Positions 18,003 to 25,873 of a stretch of DNA of 64,000 bases are shown in pieces. Below the pieces are notes generated by a model. The model ran no database searches. It saw nothing but the letters and a program-made list of their open reading frames with translations, and was not told the DNA's origin. A program made the translations under genes and the position numbers. This stretch comes from Candidatus Marithrix sp. Canyon 246 (GTDB taxonomy: Bacteria; Pseudomonadota; Gammaproteobacteria; Beggiatoales; Beggiatoaceae), in NCBI RefSeq assembly GCF_001723685.1, contig NZ_MCBX01000001.1, forward strand, positions 62,001 to 126,000, given 5' to 3'. Position 1 is the first letter of the stretch; each line of letters opens with the position of its first letter.

Positions 18003-21000
18003 CTATTGGGCGCGTCTATGAGTAAAATGACGAGAATTTACAATATCTAAGAATAATGATTGTAAATCATAGTTCTGATCAGTATAGCGTTGATGCAATT
18101 CTTCTAAGGCACAATTTCCTTGTTTCTCTACAGAACCGCTAGCAAAACGATAATATTGTGTAGCTAGACATTTAGCAGCATTATCACTATTAGATAAGAT
18201 TTGTGACATTTCATTGAGATTATTAAAAGCTATAGGATTAGTAGGTTTATAATCTTCTATTCCCAATAAGTTACCTGTAGTATCAATAGTTTGACCATTT
18301 TCAGTAGTATGAAATTTGGAAGCTCCATCATAAGCACCAAAACCAAATCCCGGTTCATCAATATATTTATGACAAGAAGCACAGACTGGATCAGCAGTAT
18401 GTTGAGCAAAACGTTCGCGTGTGGTTTGATTTGGATTAGGAGCAGGCGGAGTACCATCAACATCTGGTCCGGGTAATGGAATATCTTGACACATGATACG
18501 TCCACGTAAAAATACCCCACGTTTAATCGGTGAAGAATCTACACTAGAAGCATAACGAGCTAATACGCTACCTAAAGTTAGTATGCCGAAGCGAGTGCCA
18601 TCATTTACAGGAACTACTTCAAAATCATTTCCAGCAGGAGCATTTAAATTATAGTAATCTGCTAATAAACGATTTATGATTACATAATCAGCAGTCAACA
18701 AATCTTTAAATTTACCATTAATATTAAATACTACATAATTAAAGAACTGTTTTAATTCCTCAGCCATAGCATCTTTAATTTCAGGAGTAAATTCTGGATA
18801 AATATTAGGATTTTTACTATCTAAAGATAAAGCGTCAATACCTAATAACCATTGTTCTGCAAAATGCCCTAAATGTTTACGACTACATTGATCAGCTAAC
18901 AAACGAGTGGCTTGATTAACAATATCTAAGTTACCATTATCAGCAGCGGCAAATAAAGTTTCATCTGGCATAGTACCACAAAACAGATAAGATAAACTAC
19001 TAGCTATTTCATAAGCAGTTAATTTATAAGTTTTATCAGCTTGTTCTACACCTAATTCAGAACGATATAAGAAATAAGGTGAAACTAACATAGTTGTCAA
19101 CATCAACTCAGCATTTTCTTCAAAAGTAGAACTACTACTAAATAATCCAGCATATTGATTAACCTCATTCTCAGTAAGAGGGCGACGATAAGCGCGTTTA
19201 CCAAGATAACGAATTAAATCTTCAGTACAATTGTCCGCATTACTACAAACAGCTAATAAATCACTATTATCTCTAATTGCTTGAGCAGTTAATTCTTTGG
19301 CTTTAGTTAAATAAGTATCCATGCGAGTATCGGTAATCAGATTTTGATCACTATTATTATCAAAACCAGCTACACGATTATCAATTGGTAATTCCGCAGC
19401 AATACTAGTATTTATACCTAATAAATCATTAACAGTATTTTGATACTCGTAACGAGTTAATAAGCGTAATCTTCTAGGTAAGGTAGGGATATTATTATCT
19501 TGACATTCAGCATTGCCACCAGAAAAAGTATTTAAAATATAATAACTAATACTTTCAGCACATTGACTATCACAAGCAGCAGGATTATCAAATGGCATAC
19601 TATTAGTAATGGTTGAAACTAAATAATCATAATCATCTTGACCAAATGTATTTAAAGCTTTACCAGAAGTACCACCTTGACCCTCAGTTCCATGACATTC
19701 TAAACATTTATGTTGAAAATATAATTCACTTCCCGGCGGAGTATCACTACCATCATCAAGATCATCATCATCCATATTAGCAGCATAATATGTAGCTAAA
19801 GCTGTAATAGAACTATTATCTAAACCCTCAAATTGTTTAGCCATATCAGCAGGAATATTACTACTACGCCCAGCTCGATAATCCATCATAGTAGCCTGTA
19901 AATATGTTTGCCATTGCCCAGCTAATATAGTTCCGGTAAGAGTTTTATTACGTCCACCTTCAGAATGACAATCTACACAACGATCTTTATGAATATGCCA
20001 ACCGCGTCTAACCACATTAATATCAAACTGTTGCTCCGCAGCAACAAAAGACTTTTTAGAAAAATGATCTGCTAATAAATTAATTTGATCCTCAGTATAA
20101 CCAGTAGCTATTAAACCCATCATATTTGAAGCCCGTGCATCAGTTTGATAGGCAGTGACGGTACGAATAAAATAATCTTTACCAAAACCAGTAATAGTAG
20201 GCATACTTGGTCCAGCACTAACTCCATCGGTGCCATGACAAATAGCACAGTTATTAGCTAAAGCGATTGCTGATGGAGGAGATAATGGAGGTGGACCAGC
20301 TTGTCCGCCACATCTGGAACCATTAACTTTGAGATCATTAGGCTTATTATTATTACCTTGATATGAAGCATTAAAACCAAATTTAATTTTTCCACCAGTA
20401 GGAATAATTTTATTCCAATCTAAATTTTTGACAGAAACACTATCAGCATTTTGATTAAGACTACCATTCCAAAGATTAGTAATTTGTTGAGCATCAGGCA
20501 TGGTCCAAGTAACATCCCAGCCATTCAGAGACGTACCAGTATTTTCAATTTCAATTCTAGCAGTAAAACCAGTATTCCATTGATCACTAATATTATAATC
20601 GACTATACAGCTAGTATTGGTAGGAGGAGGTGGAGGAGGAGCGACTTGACCATCACAAACAACACCATTAACAGTAATATCGGCAGGGATGTCATTAGTA
20701 CCTTGATGCGAAGCATTAAAACCAAAGTCAAGTACAGAGCCAGTTGCAATATTCTTATTCCAATCATAATGTCTAACTTCAACACTATCACCTTGCTGAG
20801 TATGCTGACCCTTCCATAAACCAGTAATAGTTTGTCCATTCAGCATATTCCAACGAACAAGCCAACCATCTAAATTATCACCTAAATTAGTGATTTTAAC
20901 TTCAGCAGTAAAACCATTATTCCATTGATTAAGGATTTTATAATCAACAGTACAAGAGACTTCAGCAAAAACGGTCTTATGCCATAATAAGATAAAGATG

Positions 21001-21035
21001 CCTAAATATAGAAAAACTCTATGTGGTCGTTTCAT
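18003..21035 (-). CDS. CBM2-FccA-like-cytochrome-DUF1592 fusion protein
   Basis: This 1010-residue secreted protein has a signal peptide (1-24), then two family-2 cellulose-binding modules (about 27-127 and 142-243), each with the expected surface Trp residues and joined by a Pro-rich linker. Residues about 255-420 match FccA, the diheme subunit of flavocytochrome c, with haem sites CAICH (263) and CVDCH (353) and LAGQWQTYLQ. A third haem site, CLECH (444), follows. The remainder is the DUF1587-DUF1595-DUF1592-DUF1588-DUF1585 series (about 519-1005), with a fourth CASCH (885). The downstream FccB-like gene supplies a likely electron partner. The fusion to binding modules is unusual. A ribosome-binding site AAAGGAT precedes the start. 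Confidence 0.88.
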   Translation of the reverse strand: MKRPHRVFLYLGIFILLWHKTVFAEVSCTVDYKILNQWNNGFTAEVKITNLGDNLDGWLVRWNMLNGQTITGLWKGQHTQQGDSVEVRHYDWNKNIATGSVLDFGFNASHQGTNDIPADITVNGVVCDGQVAPPPPPPTNTSCIVDYNISDQWNTGFTARIEIENTGTSLNGWDVTWTMPDAQQITNLWNGSLNQNADSVSVKNLDWNKIIPTGGKIKFGFNASYQGNNNKPNDLKVNGSRCGGQAGPPPLSPPSAIALANNCAICHGTDGVSAGPSMPTITGFGKDYFIRTVTAYQTDARASNMMGLIATGYTEDQINLLADHFSKKSFVAAEQQFDINVVRRGWHIHKDRCVDCHSEGGRNKTLTGTILAGQWQTYLQATMMDYRAGRSSNIPADMAKQFEGLDNSSITALATYYAANMDDDDLDDGSDTPPGSELYFQHKCLECHGTEGQGGTSGKALNTFGQDDYDYLVSTITNSMPFDNPAACDSQCAESISYYILNTFSGGNAECQDNNIPTLPRRLRLLTRYEYQNTVNDLLGINTSIAAELPIDNRVAGFDNNSDQNLITDTRMDTYLTKAKELTAQAIRDNSDLLAVCSNADNCTEDLIRYLGKRAYRRPLTENEVNQYAGLFSSSSTFEENAELMLTTMLVSPYFLYRSELGVEQADKTYKLTAYEIASSLSYLFCGTMPDETLFAAADNGNLDIVNQATRLLADQCSRKHLGHFAEQWLLGIDALSLDSKNPNIYPEFTPEIKDAMAEELKQFFNYVVFNINGKFKDLLTADYVIINRLLADYYNLNAPAGNDFEVVPVNDGTRFGILTLGSVLARYASSVDSSPIKRGVFLRGRIMCQDIPLPGPDVDGTPPAPNPNQTTRERFAQHTADPVCASCHKYIDEPGFGFGAYDGASKFHTTENGQTIDTTGNLLGIEDYKPTNPIAFNNLNEMSQILSNSDNAAKCLATQYYRFASGSVEKQGNCALEELHQRYTDQNYDLQSLFLDIVNSRHFTHRRAQ

Positions 21036-21109
21036 AAAATATCCTTTAATTTAAAATATACAAGTAATATTATTATCTATTAATAATAAAAAGTCAAATA
21101 AGTATATTC

Positions 21110-21140
21110 TTGACTTTTCCTAATAAAACGCCATTATAAT
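21110..21140 (+). promoter_or_regulatory. Candidate promoter for sdaA
   Basis: TTGACT at 21110-21115 and TATAAT at 21135-21140 resemble sigma-70 elements upstream of sdaA. The spacer is 19 nt, longer than the optimal 17, so one hexamer may be shifted. It is the best match in the 159-nt divergent gap between the large cytochrome gene and sdaA. Confidence 0.4.
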
Positions 21141-21194
21141 TGGTTTAGTACTTTTGATTCTATAATTAAACCTTAAACAAAGACAAAAAATATC

Positions 21195-22520
21195 ATGTTT
21201 ATAAGTGCTTTAGAGCTATTTAAAATAGGAATTGGTCCCTCAAGTTCTCATACTATGGGTCCCATGGTTGCTGCAAAGGATTTTATTGATCGTATTTGTA
21301 ACTCTAATTTAAAGGGTTCTATACGGTGTATTTTGAAAGGTTCTTTGGCTTTTACTGGTAAGGGTCATAATACTGATCGCGCTGTGGTTTTGGGGCTTTA
21401 TGGTTATTCTCCTGAGAGTTTGATTGATCAGAATATAGATGCTTTGCTTGAGCGTCTTTTGCAAAATAATTTTTTAGATGATAATCATACTATTATTTTT
21501 GATTTCGGTGAGCCTTTGCCGGAACATCCTAATGGTATGATCTTAGAATTGCTTGATCAATCTGGAAAAGTTTTGATGTCAGAAACTTATTTTTCTATTG
21601 GTGGTGGTTTTATTACTACGCTTGCTGAAATAAGTCAGGTGGTTGCACCATTGAAGATGGAGTCTGATATTTCTTGTCCATATTCATTTGAATCTGCAAG
21701 TTCTATGTTGCAAATGTCTGTTGATAATGGATTATCCATTGCAGAGATGAAGCGAATAAATGAACTTGAGTATTTGTCTGAGCAGGAATTGAATGATGGA
21801 TTGGATAAAATATGGCAAAGTATGCGGACTTGTGTTGAAAAGGGTTTGATGGCTGAAGGTTCTCTGCCCGGAGGGCTTGAAGTGTCAAGACGTGCCAAAA
21901 CTTTATACGATCAACTTGATTCTGAAAATGCTAATCTTAATGATTGGTTGTGTGCTTATGCTATGGCAGTGAATGAAGAAAATGCAGCTGGGCATATGGT
22001 GGTAACAGCACCTACTAATGGTGCGGCTGGAGTGATTCCTGCTGTTTTATATTATTTTATTACTCATGAATCGGGAACTATAGAACAGATTAGAACTTTT
22101 CTGCTTACTGCTAGTGCTATCGGTGGATTAATAAAATATCGCAGCTCAATTTCTGGAGCTGAAGTAGGATGTCAAGGTGAAGTTGGTTCTGCTGCTTCTA
22201 TGGCTGCCGCTGGTTTGTGTGCAGTTAGGGGAGGTTCTGCTTTACAAGTAGAAAATGCAGCAGAAATTGCTCTTGAACATCATCTAGGTATGACTTGTGA
22301 TCCAGTAAAGGGATTGGTACAAGTTCCATGTATTGAGCGAAATGGTTTTGGTGCTATCAAGGCTTACACTGCTGCATCTCTGGCAATGCGAGGAAATGGG
22401 CAACATTTTATGCCTTTAGATAATTGCATTGCTGCTATGAAACAAACTGGTTTGGATATGTCAGAGAAATATAAAGAAACATCTTTGGGTGGACTTGCGG
22501 TTAGCATTACTGAGTGTTAA
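21195..22520 (+). CDS. sdaA: L-serine ammonia-lyase
   Basis: The enzyme converts L-serine to pyruvate and ammonia. The 441-residue single-chain protein begins with [16 protein letters not shown] (SSSH phosphate-loop signature) and carries the iron-sulfur and catalytic C-terminal half, with [17 protein letters not shown] and [19 protein letters not shown]. The Cys residues there bind the [4Fe-4S] cluster. It is monocistronic by position, with its own divergent upstream region. Its codon choice (many GCT and TTG codons) looks slightly different from its neighbours, which I could not quantify. Confidence 0.95.
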   Translation: MFISALELFKIGIGPSSSHTMGPMVAAKDFIDRICNSNLKGSIRCILKGSLAFTGKGHNTDRAVVLGLYGYSPESLIDQNIDALLERLLQNNFLDDNHTIIFDFGEPLPEHPNGMILELLDQSGKVLMSETYFSIGGGFITTLAEISQVVAPLKMESDISCPYSFESASSMLQMSVDNGLSIAEMKRINELEYLSEQELNDGLDKIWQSMRTCVEKGLMAEGSLPGGLEVSRRAKTLYDQLDSENANLNDWLCAYAMAVNEENAAGHMVVTAPTNGAAGVIPAVLYYFITHESGTIEQIRTFLLTASAIGGLIKYRSSISGAEVGCQGEVGSAASMAAAGLCAVRGGSALQVENAAEIALEHHLGMTCDPVKGLVQVPCIERNGFGAIKAYTAASLAMRGNGQHFMPLDNCIAAMKQTGLDMSEKYKETSLGGLAVSITEC

Positions 22521-22525
22521 GAAAA

Positions 22526-22772
22526 ATTATCTAAACCCTCAAATTGTAAAGCCATATCAGCAGGAATATTACGACTACGCCCAGCTAATATAGTTCCGGT
22601 AAGAGTTTTATTACGTCCACCTTCAGAATGACAATTTACACAACGATCTTTATGAATATGCCAACCACGTTTCACAACATTAATATCAAACTGTTGTTCA
22701 GCGGCAACACTTTTTAGAAAAATGATCTGCTAATAAATTAATTTGATCCTCAGTATAACCAGTAGCTATTAA
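22526..22772 (-). pseudogene. Decayed copy of part of the 1010-residue cytochrome gene
   Basis: This 247-nt stretch is a near-copy of 19815-20114, the second FccA-like haem region of the large fused gene, in the same orientation. The copy lacks 48 nt between two GCCCAGCT repeats that bound the deleted part in the original, and 5 nt near a GCAAC tract. The haem motif reads CVNCH instead of CVDCH. No start or full frame remains. It is therefore a fragment left by segmental duplication. Confidence 0.88.
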
Positions 22773-22814
22773 TTAAAGAAAGTCAAATATTGATACCAAT
22801 GTTGAAATTATCAC

Positions 22815-23375
22815 TTAAAATGAAACATTCCACAATTCCCGAATAGCAGCAATCCCATGTGCGCCATATTCATATGCAGTTGTAATATCTTGCCTTTTCA
22901 TGCCTCCCAAAGCAAACACAGGACAATTTGAATATTGTGTCAAATCAGAAAATTCCATCCAACCCAAAGTTTTAGCATCTGGATGAGAAACGGTAGTTTT
23001 GACTGGGCTTAATACAATAAAATCAAGCCCAATTTTATTTGCTTGTTGAATATCGGCTAAATTATGACAAGAAGCAGCAACCGATATTTTTAATGGATGT
23101 ATGTTATAACAATATAAGCGACTACTATTTAAATGTACTCCATGCGCACCAACAGATAAAGCCACTTCTAAGCTAGTATTAACAAACAACTGAGCATTAT
23201 AATTTTCACAAAGTTTCAAACATTGCTCAGCATAAGAATAATATTCTGACTCAGAAATAGTTTTAGCGCGTAATTGAACTAAACGAATACCTTGTTCTAA
23301 ACAAGACTCAAGTTTATATAAAAACCTATCACAAGGTTCAGGAGTAATTAAATATAAATTAGGAAAATGTTTCAT
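22815..23375 (-). CDS. ThiE/TenI-like protein
   Basis: A 186-residue TIM-barrel of the thiamine phosphate synthase/TenI group. It begins with NLYLITPEP and includes RLVQLRAKTISE, GAHGVHLNSSRL, DFIVLSPVKTTVSHPDAKTLGW and FALGGMKRQDITTAYEYGAHGIAAI. In many gammaproteobacteria this domain is fused to a MutT-type Nudix domain; here it stands alone. It could be a true ThiE or a TenI-like relative with another role. It is the last gene of the rpoZ-spoT operon, with a 4-nt ATGA overlap to the gene before it. Confidence 0.75.
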   Translation of the reverse strand: MKHFPNLYLITPEPCDRFLYKLESCLEQGIRLVQLRAKTISESEYYSYAEQCLKLCENYNAQLFVNTSLEVALSVGAHGVHLNSSRLYCYNIHPLKISVAASCHNLADIQQANKIGLDFIVLSPVKTTVSHPDAKTLGWMEFSDLTQYSNCPVFALGGMKRQDITTAYEYGAHGIAAIRELWNVSF

Positions 23376-23971
23376 TGCTTATCTAATGTAGCAAGATGCC
23401 AAGAAAGTACACACAAAGCCTCAAAATAAGCCTCTGAAATTTTATTAAGATCAATTTTTTCAGCCAAAGGCTTGAGACTACATTTATTTAAAATCAATAG
23501 CCCTTTTATGGGTAAAGCCATGAGTTTTTCAATTGTTTGTAGTAAGTTACTTTCATGTAATATGCCTAATTTTAAAGTTAATTGTGTTTGAGAAATGTTT
23601 GCAAATGTCTTTATTTCTGAAACAGCATAATTAGCCGTAATAAGAGGAAGCTTCTTTAAACTAGTTTCGATTTTGGTAAAAAGCTTTAAACGTTGTTTTT
23701 GGATATTAATTGTTTTCTTTTGAATAAATCCAATATTTTTTAATTCATCAAGTTTATTCAAATAATCATTTTTTATTAAGTCTGAAATTTTTTTCAATTG
23801 CTGATATTCAGCGTCAACCGTGTTAAATTGATGAATTTGTCGCTGCTTTAAAGTATTAAGATGCTGCTCATACTGTTGAATTTCAAAAGCAACTAGTATC
23901 ATGAATATGATACTAGTTGCTAATACTAGAATTGCTGGTAATATTGCTGCCCAATCAATTTGCATGATCAC
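23372..23971 (-). CDS. PilO/GspM-like membrane protein (putative)
   Basis: This 199-residue protein has one N-terminal membrane helix (about residues 8-27), a charged coiled-coil-like segment (30-110) rich in Lys, Gln and Leu, and a C-terminal domain. This is the layout of PilO or GspM, inner-membrane proteins that pair with PilN or GspL in type IV pilus or type II secretion systems. Sequence motifs are too weak to name it. The gene overlaps the preceding PilM/PilN-like gene by 17 nt and the ThiE-like gene by 4 nt. Confidence 0.45.
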   Translation of the reverse strand: MIMQIDWAAILPAILVLATSIIFMILVAFEIQQYEQHLNTLKQRQIHQFNTVDAEYQQLKKISDLIKNDYLNKLDELKNIGFIQKKTINIQKQRLKLFTKIETSLKKLPLITANYAVSEIKTFANISQTQLTLKLGILHESNLLQTIEKLMALPIKGLLILNKCSLKPLAEKIDLNKISEAYFEALCVLSWHLATLDKQ

Positions 23972-25391
23972 TTATTTCAATAACAAACGATGCCTGTCTA
24001 ATTTTATCAGTTTTGATTCCAATTTGCCCTTGTAGAATATCATTAGGATAAGGATAAGTGATGATATTAACATCCCAATGTTGTTTACCTAAATCTTTAA
24101 CAAACCTATTAAATTTTTTCAAAGCGCGTGAATAATTACCTTTAAATCGAGAAATTTTACCATTTAAACGTATCAATTCTTCTGAAGGATTATTGATCCA
24201 TTCTAAATTTTCTAGCAATATTTTAGGATGATCATTTAATACATGGCTTAGCTTTTCCCATGCTGTGTGTGGCAATTTCTGTTGTTGCTTTAAACTCCAG
24301 CCAGTATCAACTATTTGACGTATGATCTCAATATCATATGGTAAATTTGGTGTAATTTTAGCTAATTGTATTAATTCATTGCGACGATTTAAGGTTTTTT
24401 CAGCAATTTGATTAATTTCTTGTTTCTGTATTGCAGTATTTTGCAAATATATAACATTAGTTATGATAGCAACTACTACCAATAAAACAGAAGTAAAATA
24501 AGATCGAATACGTAATTGCCTATAGAAAAAATATCGCATTTCTCTAGCAGTCGCATAGTGATTAATTATAGTTCGATGACGCACCAATTGATAAGCAATT
24601 AAATGTTGTAATTGTATATTGTTATTATATAAACCCAGTTTTTTTGCCAAATCATTAATATCTAAGATATAGATACTTTGTGAATCTTCAATGTTAAGTT
24701 CTTGATGTAAAGTATTTAACAATGATTTATCAGTTAATATGATGATTGATAATGAGTGAATATTAACTTTTATGACACTGATTAAATAATGTTTAATATT
24801 ATTAAATTGTTGCAGAAGAAACTGTGATTTAGCTATGTTTGTATCAAAAGATACTAAACGACTTAATTGTAATTTTTGATTTACAAAAACACTTTGACGC
24901 AAACTATCATTATTATGAGTGATTAATAATGTAGCAGGATTTTTTGGAAGGGATTTTAATAATAGTTCACTTAATAATGGTAAAGAATAAATCCCAGTGA
25001 AAGGTATTTTATAACTAACAAGTAAATTCAACCAAGGTTGCAAAATTTCTGGATTATTTAAAGCCATTAATAAGACTTTATCATCTCGTCGCCCTTTCTG
25101 TTCACGCCCTTGTATTACACTATGTGTATAAGTATTATTATTAAATAGTTTTTTAATGTTATGTTTGATTAAATTCCTATGATCCCTAGCTGATACATGC
25201 GGCATTGTTAGATTTTGATAATTTTCTTTAATAATATCAACTAATACAAAAATGGGTTTTTTAAAATTTAAGCAACGAATGAAATCGGTTTCACCTTTTT
25301 CAGTATTTTGAAAAGTTTGAATTTCTATTCTATTTTTAGTAATCGTAAATAGTTGTGCATCAGCTTTTGATAAATAGAGAATGGTTTTCAT
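23955..25391 (-). CDS. PilM/PilN-like or GspL-like membrane protein (putative)
   Basis: A 478-residue protein has an N-terminal cytoplasmic half (about 1-275) with an alternating strand/helix pattern that resembles the actin-like PilM or GspL domain. One membrane helix follows (about 296-318, SVLLVVVAIITNVIYLQ) and then a periplasmic part (320-470) with PilN-like coil and sandwich character. It is encoded before a PilO-like gene, as in pilus operons. There is no pilQ, pilP or secretin gene nearby. The call rests on architecture and position, not on clear motifs. Confidence 0.45.
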   Translation of the reverse strand: MKTILYLSKADAQLFTITKNRIEIQTFQNTEKGETDFIRCLNFKKPIFVLVDIIKENYQNLTMPHVSARDHRNLIKHNIKKLFNNNTYTHSVIQGREQKGRRDDKVLLMALNNPEILQPWLNLLVSYKIPFTGIYSLPLLSELLLKSLPKNPATLLITHNNDSLRQSVFVNQKLQLSRLVSFDTNIAKSQFLLQQFNNIKHYLISVIKVNIHSLSIIILTDKSLLNTLHQELNIEDSQSIYILDINDLAKKLGLYNNNIQLQHLIAYQLVRHRTIINHYATAREMRYFFYRQLRIRSYFTSVLLVVVAIITNVIYLQNTAIQKQEINQIAEKTLNRRNELIQLAKITPNLPYDIEIIRQIVDTGWSLKQQQKLPHTAWEKLSHVLNDHPKILLENLEWINNPSEELIRLNGKISRFKGNYSRALKKFNRFVKDLGKQHWDVNIITYPYPNDILQGQIGIKTDKIRQASFVIEISDHAN

Positions 25392-25402
25392 TTTATTTCA
25401 AA

Positions 25403-25873
25403 TCAAGCAGAGATTGGATAAAAATCTTCGTCCAAAATCTCTGAAATTAAATAAGAGCAGCTTCTAGGAAATGTGTCTTTAGACAATTGAGTTTCTTTTG
25501 CGGCTAAATAGACTGCATCATCATATGCCGCTTCTATGACTTGGGGTAATTGTGATTTAAGCCCCGGTGATTTACGTAATCGCCTATTTAGTCGTAAACG
25601 CTGCTCAATAATGGTATATCGCCAACTTCTACCATCAAATTCTTTCCATTTATCTGATAATTGTTGATATTGAAACTGCCATTTCAATAAATGTGCTAAC
25701 AAAATAATTAATCTACTTTCCAATTCATTGAATTCGGCTTTGCCCATATCAGATAACTCGTCTATTAAATGAGGAATGTCTATTTGGGCAAAACTTCCAA
25801 CTTTTAATAATTCGGCATTTCGCTTTGCCCATTCAGTATAATTTGTATCATATAAATGTGCTAATTCAATCAT
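25403..25873 (-). CDS. DUF29-family protein
   Basis: The 156-residue protein begins LAHLYDTNYTEWAKRNAELLK and has IPHLIDELSDMGKAEFNELESRL (split at the Asp) and LLAHLLKWQFQY, the conserved core of DUF29, found mainly in Cyanobacteria and Proteobacteria. Its role is unknown; it is often in multicopy and sometimes near toxin-like genes. Its ATG overlaps the AAA stop by one base (TAATG), so it is translationally coupled to the Clp-like ATPase upstream. Confidence 0.85.
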   Translation of the reverse strand: MIELAHLYDTNYTEWAKRNAELLKVGSFAQIDIPHLIDELSDMGKAEFNELESRLIILLAHLLKWQFQYQQLSDKWKEFDGRSWRYTIIEQRLRLNRRLRKSPGLKSQLPQVIEAAYDDAVYLAAKETQLSKDTFPRSCSYLISEILDEDFYPISA

